This document shows positions 11,877 to 23,030 of a stretch of DNA of 64,000 nt, one piece after another (the stretch's first letter is position 1; each line of letters opens with the position of its first letter). The DNA is taken from positions 50,003,018-50,067,017 of the forward strand of contig ML681994.1 in assembly GCA_007922195.1 (NCBI GenBank). Direction: 5' to 3'. The notes beneath the pieces were generated by a model, which was not told the origin of the DNA, did not search any database, and was given only the letters and a program-made list of their open reading frames with translations. The DNA is from Podocnemis expansa (Eukaryota > Chordata > Testudines > Podocnemididae). A program made the translations under genes and the position numbers.

Positions 11877-12203
11877 CAGGGCCATTGCTGGTGCCTGGCA
11901 CATAGGGCACATGCCCCAAGTCCCAGCACCAGTGCCCCGAATGTCTTGTGCACCTGCTGCCTCTCCCAGCCCTGCCTGCAGCTGCATATCCAGGACTGGG
12001 CTCACTGTGGCAGTGCCTGCCTCTGCCGGCCAGCAATTTGAGCCAGGCTGCCCGTGGCAACCACTGCCTCGCCCAGCCCCAGCCCCAGGCAGGCACTGGG
12101 GGCCAGGCTGGCAACAGGACAAGCTTGGGGCCCAAGACTCCGGATTGGGACCAGGGGGTAGGGCCAGGGCCTCGGGTCTTTTCCCGGGGCAACAACACTC
12201 CTG
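11877..12203 (+). mobile_element. hAT-like element, family A copy 2, inserted in the minisatellite
   Basis: Left end CAGGGCCATTGCTGG and right end GGGGCAACAACACTCCTG are decayed family A termini. Flanks GCTGTGCA and GCTGTGCC match at 7 of 8, and both correspond to the GCTATGCC segment of the minisatellite unit. The array text resumes after it (TGTGCCCCTTCCCCAG). Confidence 0.7.
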
Positions 12204-13270
12204 GCTGTGCCCCTTCCCCAGCCAAACACACACATGCCATGCACCGAGCGCTGACTGCATCCCCTCCCTAGACCAGTCCTGACAGACAGCGCTGACTGCC
12301 TCATCTCCACCAGACCAATCTACAAAAACACAAGACTGGCTGTGGTCTTGGTTGGCCCCCACACAGCACTGAGGACAAAGCATTCCACAATAAGTCATTG
12401 CCTTATAATAAATGTGATTTACTTATTACACAATTGCACATCCACACAGCTAGCCATTTGCTGTTGGAGTATGTCTACACTGGGACCACTTGCAACTGCA
12501 AAAGAGGCTGTGTGGGGAAGCTTAGAGATCAAACTCTCAGCCCACTGCAGAGGGAGCTGCAGGAAGCCCACAGCTCACAAGCTGCCAGCTGCTCCCCTCC
12601 CCACTTGGGGCACAGGGATTGTGCCTGGGCTCCCAGCATCCCAACAGGCTCCAAGGTTCCCAGGTCCCTGGCAGCTCCATGGCTCCTACTGCCAGGATTC
12701 TCTGGTGGCTGAAAGCTCCAGCCAGGGTTTCCCGGGTCCCCAGTTGGCTCCCAGACTCCAGCCTCCAGGGTTCCTGGATCCTTGGTGGCAGCAGAGGTGG
12801 AGCTGCCAAGGACTCTTGAACCCTGGCAGCTGCCTGGCTTGCCACCAGGCCTGGGAATCCCAGCAGCTGCAGGTGCAGAGCTGCCAGGGACCTACGAACC
12901 TCAGCAGCAGCCTGCCCCACCACCGGGGAGTCAGGAGCTCCAGCAGCTTCACTCCCCAGGGCAAGCCCCCATCTCAATTTCACTGCTCTAATGCAGCAGC
13001 GAAATTGACATTCCATTACTTGTCATGTTTGCTGCCTTGTTAGAGCAGGGAAATTGACAAGTACGACAGCTCCCAGAGTGGCTTTGATTGGCACTCTGGG
13101 ACATTTCTGGAGGCTTGTAAGTGTGCATTGAATATTCTGCTATGTACACACATTTCATAGTGTGGGAGAATTGTTTTATTGTTCTGAAGTAAGAAGTCTC
13201 TACTAGTGTGCAATAAGAGGGACTCTCATGTAGACAGTGGACTTGTTAATGCACACTAAGATGACTTGGT
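12204..13270. other. Residual array, then GC-rich repeat-like sequence
   Basis: The first 60 bp are minisatellite remnant. From about 12475 (TATGTCTACACTGGGACCAC) a GC-rich stretch with repeated GGTTCCCNGGTCCC-type phrases resembles a MITE interior. I could not find a matching right terminus. No gene is seen. Confidence 0.4.
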
Positions 13271-13602
13271 GGCTGTGTTCACACACAGGGGGTTATTTCG
13301 ATACGGTTGTTTCGAAACAACTTGTATCAAAATAACACCTTATTTCGAAATAACTTAATTCGAATTAACAGTTTGTTAATTCGAACGAAGGAAAAAAGCT
13401 CAAAGCAAAATAGCAGGTTCAGGCAACAGTTATTTCGAAACAAGTCACCGTTGTTTCGAAACAACATGTTCGCACGGCGTTATTTCGTCCCCGCATGGGG
13501 TTTAACTTGTTTCGAAACAACCGTGCGTCATGTGAACAGCCTAAATCTTATTTCGAAACAACCTCTGTTGTTTCGAAATAAGAGGGCTGTGTGAACACAG
13601 CC
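13271..13602. mobile_element. Palindrome-rich MITE with TTTCGAAA core motif
   Basis: Termini GGCTGTGTTCACAC and GTGTGAACACAGCC are inverted repeats, flanked by GGT on both sides (possible 3-bp duplication). The interior repeats the palindromic word TTTCGAAA or close variants (TTATTTCGAAATAA, TTAATTCGAATTAA) many times. There is no coding capacity. The superfamily is uncertain. Confidence 0.7.
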
Positions 13603-13744
13603 GGTGTGTTATAATTCTCAAGAGTAGATGAGCCCTGACTATCCACTCCCCACACATACCATTGGCTGTTCCCCCTCCCCACATCCATTCACACACAATA
13701 CAGCACTTCTGCTCCCTACCCAAACTGCTCCATGGTAACAGGAC

Positions 13745-14203
13745 TACAAATGAACAAGGAATCCTGTAGCACTTAAAGACTAACAAATATATTCATTGCG
13801 TGAGCTTTCAGGGGAGAAAATTCCACTTCATCAGATGCTTTGAAGACTGCGGAATTTACAGGATGGGAGGAAATAAATGCAGGGAAGTATAAGTCATGGA
13901 AACAGGTCGCACTGTAACAGCAAATCAAAACAGTTGTAAAGATTCAAACACCGGAGAACAATATACAGAGGGAGATGAGGTCAAATCACCTGTTGTAATG
14001 AGAGAAAAATCCAATGTCTTTATTAAGTCCTGAAGCAATGCAACTGAATTTGCAAATAAATTCAATTTCAGTAGCCTCTCCTTGAAGCTTTGATTTAGTA
14101 TTCATCTGTGTGGCACAGCAGTTAGCAAATCGTTAATGAAGTGATCAGGAAGATTGAAATGCTGGCCCACTGGTTTTAGAGTGTTGGGATTTCTGATTTT
14201 GCC
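13745..14203 (-). mobile_element. Penelope-like element 3' fragment
   Basis: The minus strand reads the C-terminal part of a Penelope-like ORF, in broken frames, equivalent to GQHFNLPYHSINNL and then ...NRDVGF. It ends in the family tail (ACTCCTTGT preceded by GCACTTAAAGACTAAC in plus-strand sense). It is the same subfamily as the plus-strand copy at 17206. Confidence 0.7.
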
Positions 14204-14715
14204 AAGTTCCAAAGGGACAGCTGTGTTAGTCTAGTCCAGCAAAAAAACCCAAGGAGTTGTGTGGTACTTAAAACTAGCAGATTTATTTTTCACATGAGCT
14301 TTTGTGTGAGAAAATCCCACTTTGTCACATGCTGCAAAGATGGAGGAACTTACAGAATGGAATGAAAATAAATGCAAGGGAGTGTAAAACATGGCATCAA
14401 GTCATACAGCAATAGCAAATCAGAGCAGCCGTAAAGGTTCAAACCCTGGGAAGGCTGAAGTCAAATTACCTGTTGTAATGGGAAAAGAACCCATAGTCTC
14501 AATTTAATCCTGCTTTCACACAATCTAATTTGCATATTAATTCCAATTCAACAGTTTCTCTTTGAAGTCGCGATGTCCCACTGATGTCCCTGAGTACGGT
14601 TGTTAAAAAATCATTTATAGAGTGATTAGAAAGATGGAAGTGCTCAGCAACTGTTTTCTCTGTTTTGTGATTCCTGATGTCAGTTTTGTGTTCATTTATT
14701 CTTATGCTTTGGCGA

Positions 14716-14790
14716 AGTGGGATTTTTCTCCCATGAAAGCTCATGTGAAAAATAAATCTGTTAGTCTTCAAGTGCCACAGGTCTCCTTGT
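14716..14790 (+). repeat. Short inverted Penelope 3'-end chip
   Basis: Within the minus-strand element, 75 bp reading GTGGGATTTTTCTCCCATGA through to GGTCTCCTTGT is the Penelope tail in plus orientation. It is bordered by related TTTGTG-CATTTATTCTT phrases on both sides, suggesting a local duplication at insertion. Confidence 0.55.
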
Positions 14791-15396
14791 GATTTCTGAT
14801 GCAGATTTGTGCCCATTTATTCTTTTGTCCAGAGATTGTCCTGTTTTTCCAATATATAAGGTAGATCTTCTTGCACAAGATGGCATAAATCACATTAGTG
14901 GATGAGCAGGTGAATGAGCCTTTGATGGAGTAGCTGGTAGTCCTGTATTAGTGTCTTTTGTGCAGATATGTGGGCAAAGTTGTCAGTATGGTTTGTTGCA
15001 GGGATATGTCCCTGCTTTAATGGTTTTGTTGTTAGGTCTGTAGTTGCTGGTAAGTATTTTTAATGTTGGGGGGCTGTCTCCCAAGGCTTGAGAAAACGAG
15101 GGATCTTCTTGTAGAACAGGCTATAGATTCTTGAGGATGTGCGTGCAGGTCTGACTTGCAGATTGTAGGTAATGACTAGAAGTGTTCTGTTGTTTTCTTT
15201 CTTGTGCTTCTCCTGTAGTACTTGACTTTGGGGTGGCTGCCTGTCTTTGTCAATCTCTTTCTTCACTTCCGCAGCTGGGTACTGTAGTTTTAAGAATGCT
15301 TGATAAAGATCCTGAAGGTGTCTGTCTGTATCTGAAGGATCAGAGCAAATACGTCTATATCTTAGGGCTTGGCTGTAGACAATGGATCCTATGGGG

Positions 15397-15816
15397 CAGG
15401 GGTTGGCAACACCTGGGAAGTGTCCCAAATCTGGCATGCAGGCTGATCCTGAGTGGCACGCAGGGCTACTCAGGCTTCCCCAGAGGCCCCACCCCCAAGC
15501 ATGGCCTGGAGGTTGGGGCCACAAGAGTTGGAGCAGTGTGGCACAGCATAGCTCAGCACAGCTGGTGCAGCTCAGGGGGCCAGTGCGGCATGGCCCCACA
15601 GTGGAGAGGAGTGGGGCAGCTCAGCCCACTCTCCACCCTGAGGGACCTCAGCCATGCCCCCCCTACACCCCTGGGGCTGCCTGCCCCCAGGACCCTTGCC
15701 TCTCACCTCCCAACCTGGAGTCCCTGGCTTTGTCCCCATTTGGCCCCACCCTGGCACCTTGCTGAGAGTGCAGTGGGTGGGCTTGCATGGGGGCTGGCAA
15801 AGGTTGCTGACTACTG
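15397..15816. mobile_element. hAT-like element nested in Penelope copy
   Basis: Left end CAGGGGTTGGCAACACCTGG; right end GGTTGCTGACTACTG. Flanks CTATGGGG and ATATGGTG agree at 6 of 8. The host Penelope sequence continues across it. There is no transposase frame; the long GC-rich open frames are not family-like. Confidence 0.65.
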
Positions 15817-15870
15817 ATATGGTGAGTTTAGGATGAAAGCTCTAGGAATGTAGGTAGCTACACAGATCAG

Positions 15871-16332
15871 CAGAGCTGTAAATAGGGTGGGGTGAATGGG
15901 GCAAAGACCCAAGTGAGGAATTTTAAAGGGCAGCCAGCAGACCCTGCCTGGCCCAGAAGAGGAATGTACCTTAGGCACATTCCTCCTGTAGACAAGCAGG
16001 GGCTGGGGGAATGTCTCCCGCCCTGCCCCAATGCCCTGGCTGCTCTACCCCAGTGGCAGGGGAGGCACCATCCGCTGGGTCCCTGCTACTTCTTCTTGGT
16101 AGCAGGGGAAACATCCCCTGCCAGCTCCCTTCCGCTCCTCCCGGGCAGCAAGGGAAGCACTCCCCCACCATCCCCTGCCACTCTGTCCTGGCAGCAGGGG
16201 AGGGACTCCCCCCTCCTGGGTCCCTACCAATGTGTCCTGGTGGCAGGGGAGGCACCTTCCCCACCCATCGGGACCGAGGGTCGCCTTTTCAGCTGCTGGC
16301 CCCAGGCACCGGAAACCATAGTTATAGCTCTG
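15871..16332. mobile_element. hAT-like element nested in Penelope copy
   Basis: Termini CAGAGCTGTAA and TTATAGCTCTG are inverted repeats. Flanks CAGATCAG and CCGATCAG match at 7 of 8. The interior carries three or four degenerate GGCAGGGGA units. Confidence 0.7.
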
Positions 16333-16358
16333 CCGATCAGTAAGTTTTTGGTATAGGG

Positions 16359-17152
16359 CAGGGATCAACAACGCAGGCTCAGTGAGCCACCTGTAGCTCC
16401 CTGAGTGTCCCCTTCTGGCTCCCTGCCAATCTCTTCCAGGGAGCCAGGTGTGCTCTGGGGACTCCCAGCTGGCCCCAGAATCAGGGCTGAATAAGGGGGC
16501 TCCCAGCTGGTGCAGGCCCCCCACTTTCAGGGTGCCAGGGTCACCCCCATCCTCCCATAACAACTGCATGAGCCAGAAGTGGCCCAGCCGCCCCGCAGTG
16601 GCCCCTAACGCTGGTTGGGGATGTGCGGGCAGCGCACGCTCTCTCTGTCCCTCCTTATGCTGGCAGGGTGGAGTAGCGCTGCCCCACCTACCCCCAGGCA
16701 GCCGTCCTGCCCAAGAACGGCTGGTAGAGAGCTGCAGCTTGCAGCGGCAGGGCCCTGGAATGGCCCCTTTGCAGAGTTTGGACTGCTTTGACCTGGACAC
16801 TCCAGGCCTGAACAGAGGCCACCTCACCCCCAGGCTCTGGATCGGGCCTATTCAGCCCTGGGGTGGCTGGGTTGAAGCGGCCTGAACTCCACAGATGGGC
16901 CATTCCAGGGCCCTGCCTCTGCAAGCCATGTGATTTTCCTTATTTTTTCTGCATTTTTTTTTCCTCCTTCGTAGGCCCCCAAAATTTTGTAGGCCCTAGG
17001 CACTGTGCCTAATGGGAAATCCAGCACTACGCACACCCCCTGCCAGTGCTAGGAGGCCACAGAGCAGCTGCTGGGCTGGCTCCAGCTCATGCAGTTGTGG
17101 TGGGAGGGTGGGGGGAAATGGCTCTTCTGCTCTTTTGGGTTGCTGACCGCTG
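16359..17152. mobile_element. hAT-like element nested in Penelope copy
   Basis: Left end CAGGGATCAACAAC and right end GGGTTGCTGACCGCTG resemble CAGGGGTCAGCAACCC-type hAT termini. The Penelope text on the two sides is contiguous apart from a few bases, but I see no clear 8-bp duplication. Confidence 0.55.
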
Positions 17153-17774
17153 GTGCTTATGTGTCCCTCCCTAATTAGTGCTGTAGTGTCCAGAAAGTGG
17201 ATCTCAGAACGCCAACTTAGAACACCGTTTTCTCAAGTCTCCTCCCAAAGCACCTTTTCTATACTTACGCTACAATGGTGATATCCTTATTATCCGGACC
17301 CATGAAGATTTCCACAGAGATTTCAACAATTTCCACTCCACCATTAAACTTAGCTTGGAATACTACACACAGGAGATCCACTTTCTGGACACTAGAGTAC
17401 ACATTAGGGATGGACACATCAATACCACCCTATACTGAAAACGGACTGATTGATATAGTTACCTACATACCTCGAGCTTTCATCCAAAACACACCATACA
17501 ATCCATTGTCTATAGCCAAGCCCTAAGATATAGATGCATTTGCTCTGATCCCTCAGATAGAGACAGACACCTTCAGGATTTCTATCAAGATTCTTAAAAC
17601 TACCATACCCAGCTGCAGTAGTGAAGAAAGAGATTGACAGAGGCAGGCGGGTACCCTGAAGTGAAGTACTATAGGAGAAGCCCAAGAAAGAAAACAACAG
17701 AATGCCTCTAGTCATTACCTACAACCCCTAAGTCAGACCTGTACAGCACATCCTCAGGGATCTATAGCCTATTC

Positions 17775-17962
17775 CAGTATTTTCAAAGTTAGGGTCAGGA
17801 CCCAGTACTGGGTCGTAGACCTTCCAGTATTGGGTTGTGGTGCCCGCTGCTCCCACCACCAAAAGACTGGAGTGCATTGCTCAAAGATGAAATTGTTGGA
17901 TCACGAACATACATGATTTTTTTTTCAACTGGGTCCTGAGAAAAAAAAGTTTAAAACCACTG
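17775..17962. mobile_element. hAT-like MITE with perfect target duplication
   Basis: Left CAGTATTTTCAAAGTTAGGG, right AAAGTTTAAAACCACTG. The flanks are both GCCTATTC, 8 of 8. It is inserted in the Penelope RT thumb. Confidence 0.85.
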
Positions 17963-18254
17963 GCCTATTCTACAGGACAATCCCTCAGTCCCTCAAGCCC
18001 TGGGAGACCTCTCCTCACTTGCAGACAACCCCACCACATTAAACAGATACTTACCAGCAACTACAGACCTAACAACAGAACCATTAAAGCAGGGATGTAT
18101 CCTTGCAACAAACCATGCTTACAACTTTGCCCACATATCTGCATAAAAGATACTATTACAGGACTTAACCAAACCAGCTACTCTATCAAAGGCTCATTTA
18201 CCTGCTCATCCACTAATGTGATTTATGCCATCTTGTGCAAGAAATGCCCCTCTG

Positions 18255-18746
18255 CAGTGTTTCCTCTAAGGCCCTAAGGCAGCTGAGCAACTTATGTTGC
18301 TTGCTGCAAGCCCCCCCCGACGTCAGCCCGATCCTGCCCCCCCACTCTCCCAGTCACCCACCCAGTTGGCCCAATCCCATCCCCCCACAACCACCCCAGC
18401 CAAACTGACCTTGTCTTCCCTCCAACCCTCTGTCCCCTTTCATGGCCAGTTGCCCCTACCCTGTCCCCAACCGCCTGCCCCCCACTGCCCCCTTATCTGG
18501 CTGCCGGAGCAGTGTGGCCTGACCCCCCATTGCTCCTCTGGCCAGAGGAAGCTCTCATTGAGCATGTGCAGGGGCTCTGCGCATGCTCAGGGACATCTTA
18601 CTCCAAGCAGGAGTTTTAAAAACTCCCAGCTTGGAGCGGCTCTCAGCCGTCCGGAATTGCAGCTGCCAGTCATGTGTGGCCGGCAGTGTTCCCTGTGCTG
18701 GACAGTGGTGGGGGCTGCGCGGCCACACAGCGCAGAGGGGACATTG
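18255..18746. mobile_element. hAT-like element, family C copy 1
   Basis: Left CAGTGTTTCCTCTAAGG, right AGAGGGGACATTG. The flanks are both CCCCTCTG, 8 of 8. The interior has GCATGCTCAGG (18581) and the palindromic block GGAGTTTTAAAAACTCC (about 18610-18626) shared with other hAT families here. It splits the Penelope GIY-YIG region. Confidence 0.85.
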
Positions 18747-19290
18747 CCCCTCTGCTTTATATATTAAGTAAACAGGACAGTCTGCACAAAAGAATAAAAC
18801 AAATCTGACATCAGAAATCCCAACAGTCTAAAACTGGTGGGTCAGCATTTCAATCTTCCTTATCACTCCATTAACAATTTGCTAATTGCTGTGCTCACAC
18901 AGATGAAAACTAAATCACAGATTCAAAGAGAAGCAACTGAAACTGAATTTATTTGCATATTCAGTTGCATTGCTTCAGGACTTAATAGAGACGTTGGATT
19001 TTTCATTACAACAGGTGATTTGACCTCATCTCCCTCTGTATATTGTTCTCCAGTGTTTGAATCTTTACAACTGTTTTGATTTCCAGTTACAGTGTGACCT
19101 CTTCCCACAATTTACACACTCTTACATTTATTTCCTCCTATATTCTGTAAATTCCCCCATCTTCAAAGCATTTGACAAAGTGGGATTTTCTCCCATGAAA
19201 ACTCATGCAATATTTTTAGTCTTTAAATGCCGCAGGACTCCTTGTTTGTTTGTTTTACTGAACTAGGCTAACACAACTGCCCCTTTGGAT

Positions 19291-19666
19291 CTTGCTAACA
19301 TGATTGATTCCCTCTCTTCCGCAAGCCCATCAATCTATGTACAGTATTTACTGATTCCACTCCCCAGGCTGGTCCACACACAGACAGAACTGACTCATTC
19401 CCTGACAAGAGCCATTCACATACACTGTACTGACTGTGTCCCTCACAATTTGCATTTCTAGAACAGGCCCCTTCTGCACTCAGAGCCTCCTACTGAGTCA
19501 TCACTGCCACTGTCAGCTCTACATCCCACCAAAAAATTTCTCTCAACTTCACTGACCTTAATAAATTTGCCCATCAGGATTCCTCTCCAGCAGCACTTTT
19601 TGTATCCCCCCTCAACAAGTCCTCTGGAAGACCTAATTTAGGTCCCCTTCTTTCCCACTCATAAGC
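19291..19666. other. No recognisable gene
   Basis: Short unique-looking stretch; nothing supported. Confidence 0.3.
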
Positions 19667-19872
19667 TACGTCTACACTGGGGCTTTAAATCAACTGAAGG
19701 GCCCTTAAGTCGACTTAAATAAAGCCCAGTACACACTGCAAGTCAACAAAGTCGACTTTCCCCATTGCTAAAGTCGACTTTATAACTTCTATTTATAAAG
19801 TCGACTTTATTAAGTTGACTTAAGGCAATGTGGCCAGGGAGTTGCCTTAAGTCAACTTAATTAGCCTTCTAA
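19667..19872. mobile_element. MITE with repeated AAGTCGACTT palindrome
   Basis: Starts GCTACGTCTACACTGGGGC. The interior repeats AAGTCGACTT or AAGTTGACTT at least six times. The right end is unclear. It shares the GTCTACACTG-type start with other MITEs in the window. Confidence 0.5.
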
Positions 19873-19949
19873 TTAAACATGGGGATGGGGCCTGGAGAGA
19901 AGGCACAACACAGCTGGGAGCATTCCCAGCTGTGTGGACCACATCCAAA

Positions 19950-20620
19950 CACCCCATGTTTCCCGACTGATCCGGTATCTCTCCCATTCTCTGCTCGACC
20001 CAGCATCTCTCCTGTTCTCAGTCTGACCCCACATCTCTCCCACTTCTCAGCCAATGTTCCCTCTAATTACTTGTAGACTGTGTGCGCAAACAATTTCTTT
20101 GTGTGTGCAAAAACATTTCTTTTGTGAGCACCAATATTAGCACTATTGAATTTTTTGTACACATTTTATTTTGTTGTGCGTGCAGGTTTCATGACCTGTG
20201 TGCGCGCACACACGCACACAGCTTAGAGGGAACAGTGTTCTCAGCCCAATCTGGCATCTTAGCCCGACCTCTGCATCTTCCCCGTTCTCAGCCCAACCCC
20301 ACATCTCAGTCCAACTCACACATCTTCCTGGTTCTCAGCCTGACCCAGCATCTCTCCCCGTTCTCAGCCTGACCCCAGCATCTCCCCAGTTTTCAGCCCG
20401 ATCCCCATGTCTCAGCCCACCCCAGTATCTCTCCCCACATCTCAGTCCAAACCTGCATCTCCCCCACTTCTCAGCCTGACCCGGCATCTCTTGCCATTCT
20501 CCAGCCTGACCCCCCATCTCTCCCATTCTCAGCCAGATCCGCATCTCCCGTTCTCAGCCTGATCCCACGTCTCCCCTGTTCTCAGTCTGACCCTGTTTGT
20601 CTCCCCCATTCTCAGCTCCA
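19950..20620. repeat. Degenerate 27-30 bp tandem repeat
   Basis: Repeats of TTCTCAGCCTGACCC followed by CACATCTCTCCC-type text. Unit length varies. It is interrupted by a hAT MITE at 20052-20237. Confidence 0.75.
20052..20237. mobile_element. hAT-like MITE, family C copy 2
   Basis: Left CAATGTTCCCTCTAAT, right CTTAGAGGGAACAGTG. The flanks are both TTCTCAGC, 8 of 8, which is also part of the surrounding tandem unit, so a chance contribution from the array cannot be excluded. The interior is rich in GTGTGCGC. Confidence 0.8.
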
Positions 20621-20815
20621 CCCTGCCTGTCTCTCCCCTTGTCTGCCCAAACCCATGTGCCCCCCCGTTACCCTTCTCAGGCTGTCCCTGGGTGTCTCCC
20701 CCTTTTCTGCCCAAACCCATTTGTCTCCCCCCTTGCTCTTCTCAGAGCAAGCCTGGGTTTCTTCCCCTTCTCTGCCCAAACTGTGTGTGTTCCCCCTTGC
20801 CCTTCGCAACCCAAC
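20621..20815. repeat. Roughly 66 bp tandem repeat, three units
   Basis: Three degenerate units each contain TCTGCCCAAACCCATNTGT and a CTTGCCCTTCTCAG-like block. Confidence 0.5.
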
Positions 20816-21655
20816 AGGTGGTACCGGGCTGCCCGAAGGTGACCTCGAGCGGTGCCGAGGTGCCGGGGCAGCGGGTCGGTGCCATGGTGGCGCCAGAGAT
20901 GATGGCGAGCGGCGCTGGGGTGATCCGGGTACCAGCGGTACCGGGCTGCCCGAAGGCGACCTTGAGTGGTGCCAAGATGCCGGGGCAGCGGGTTGGTGCC
21001 AGGGTGCCGGGGTTGGCACCAAGGTTGTGCGGCGGCGGCGGCTACTGGCAGTGCGGTGCCGCGCCAGCTCCGGTGCTGAACTGGGTCTCAGTGCTGGGCG
21101 GGAACCCGAAGCCCTGGGTGAAGAGTGCTGGCCCTCCTAGAGCCTAGGGCACGGCACCGTTGTTCCCTCTCCTTGACTGTGCAGTTTGAAGGAGACACAG
21201 ATGAAACAGGCTGAGTCCATGTGGTCTTTGCCCAGGCACCTGACGCACTTCCCATAGGGGTCGTCCCGGGGGAAGGCCTTGCCGCACTCAGCGCAGGGTT
21301 TAAACCCTGGCATGATCGTAGGATGTTCTGGTCTGACGGTGGAAGGCTCTTGTGGTGGAATTAAATCCATGAAGAGATGCTCCCAGTCGGGCAAAAGCTC
21401 ATAGATGACAGGCAGGCTGCTTGCAATTCGCGAGGAGTGGATGTTCCAGATCCAACGCGCAAGGCGGAAGAAATGAAACTGAGGAGGGTCGGGAAGCAGT
21501 TGTATATATAGCCATGGGGTGGCATGAGGGGTGGAGGATGCCTACCCTCTCCTGACAGGCTAGGGCAAAAGTTTTTCCGGTCAATCCTGCGCTCTGGCAA
21601 GGAGACACCTTATTACTGAATGCATCCAAGCAGCACTCGAAGAAGAACCATATTT
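20816..21655 (-). mobile_element. DIRS-like 5' end fragment with gag-like start
   Basis: Reading leftward from about 21650: the terminal repeat (CGAGTGCTGCTTGGATGCAT), a TATA-like TATATATA near 21505, then a frame with MPGFKPCAECGKAF and CVRCLGKDH...CFIC, a Cys/His cluster matching the larger element at 44988-50607. After a low-complexity GGTACCGGG-type linker the element stops at about 20816. A truncated, inactive relative of that element. Confidence 0.65.
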
Positions 21656-22693
21656 AGCTCCAGCAATGACACCCAGTAGTTTCCTGGAACTCACACACAA
21701 CAGCATCACTGACTCTAGCCCTCTCGATGGAGACCACCCATTCCTCAAAACTGCTGCTAACTGCCTCTAAGCAGCATGGCCAGTATTTTGAGCAGCAAAG
21801 TGCCCCTTCTCCTATGCATCTGTCATTCTCTATACTTCTGACAAGTCTAGAGAACATATCTGCCTCCTTGACATGCATAGGTTCAGCTTACATCTTGGTA
21901 AAAAGATATAGCTCCTGACAAACAGGTGTCAGGATGTGTGGTTACATTTGCTGTAGAATCAGAGAGGGCCTAGACTGGTGAAACAACAAGAAGATCTGCC
22001 TTAGAAAATGTTTTAAACAGGTACAACATGGAAACATTTCACAGCTTTCAGAAATGTCAGTCAATGATTGCTAATCTGCTTGTTATAACTCAGTAGTTTT
22101 CCATCCCTATTCTTTCTAACTATATGAACTGTCACAGTTCTTGTCTAATTACATTTTCACTATTGAATAAAATAGCTATATGCTGAATAAAAAGTATGTG
22201 TGTGTCTAGAGTATAATTTTGAAATTGTAAATGCTATTTCTTATCTGTTCAGCTGCAAAAGTACAGTTAATAAGAAAAATTAAATGTTATTAAATATTGA
22301 AGACATATCACCAAGCTAAAACGCTCATGGGAAGGCATTGGACATTACTAAAATCTTTTTCTGTATGTCTGGAGGAGACTTATGTCCTACTTTTTTTAAA
22401 TTAAACAATGGGTTTTGATTGTCATTTTATGTATTGAATGGCTCAATATTGTGGTGTTTCTGTGGCCAGTATTGAGACATGACTGTGGGATTAGAAGTGC
22501 TCCCAAATAGCAATGTTTCAGTGCTGAGTGTATTAGGACTGTATGGCAGCAGGTGCTGCTCCTGTGGTGAGTGTATTAGTGCTGTATGGCAGGCGTCATG
22601 AGCTGGTTCTGTGACCAGTGTACCAGGACCGTACACCACGTGCTGGTTCTGTGAGTATATAAGCACTGCATGTCAGGCACTGCATGCTGGTCC
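21656..22693. other. No recognisable gene
   Basis: AT-rich sequence without exon signals. From about 22520 short direct repeats (GTATTAGNACTGTATGGCAG) suggest a decayed tandem. Confidence 0.35.
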
Positions 22694-23030
22694 CAGGGGC
22701 ATCGCTGGCACCTGGCACATGGGGCATGTGCGCCGAGTTTCAGTGCTGGTTCCCCAAGTGTCCGGGCTGGCCCCATCCCAGACCGGGGACCCTGGCCAGA
22801 GTGCCCTTCACAGCACTTGCCTCTTCCGGCCCCGGCCTGGCCAGGCATTGAGGCTGGGAAACCCGCAGCAGCACCTGCCTCTCCTGGCCCTGAAACCAGC
22901 TGGGGATCTGGGGCCAGGCTGGAGGTGGCAGGAGCCCAAAGAATTATTGGGCCTTGGCGCTGGAATGTGGCCCAAGGGCCGTGGCCTGGGCCCGTGCCCT
23001 GGGTCTTTTCCGGGGCCAGCAATGTTCCTA
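22694..23030 (+). mobile_element. hAT-like element, family A copy 3
   Basis: Left CAGGGGCATCGCTGG, right CCAGCAATGTTCCTA. Flanks GCTGGTCC and GCTGGTCT match at 7 of 8. It has the same interior order as copies at 2740 and 11877. Confidence 0.75.

Larger units (their letters stand above)
14204..17205 (-). mobile_element. Penelope-like element, minus strand, interrupted by three hAT elements
   Basis: Reading leftward from 17205, the minus strand carries the DFLDT-type region of the RT, the thumb region (VYSQALRYRRICSDPSD, KKENN, VITYN), then the GIY-YIG side (INEHKTDIRNHKTEKTVAEH) and the 3' tail. Penelope-like elements encode a reverse transcriptase fused to a GIY-YIG endonuclease. Element text is split at 15397-15816, 15871-16332 and 16359-17152, and resumes after each. 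Stops and shifts make it inactive. Confidence 0.75.
17206..19290 (+). mobile_element. Penelope-like element, plus strand, RT plus GIY-YIG remnant
   Basis: The RT palm begins near 17255 (FLYLRYNGDILIIRTHEDF). The catalytic Y-x-D-D box reads Tyr-Asn-Gly-Asp at 17271-17282, so one catalytic Asp is lost. The thumb follows in broken frames to about 17760. The GIY-YIG region starts near 18205 (TNVIYAILCKKC) and the C-terminus is HFNLPYHSINNL at 18843. The tail ends near 19290 with ACTCCTTGT and CTAACAC. Two hAT elements interrupt it. It lies head to head with the minus-strand copy; their junction is at about 17205. Confidence 0.75.

Noticed and set aside
15182..15817. 211-codon plus-strand frame
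   Set aside because: It crosses minus-strand Penelope sequence and the inside of a hAT element; not a gene.
18095..18277. A standalone GIY-YIG homing endonuclease
   Set aside because: It is the endonuclease part of the Penelope-like element, split by a hAT insertion.
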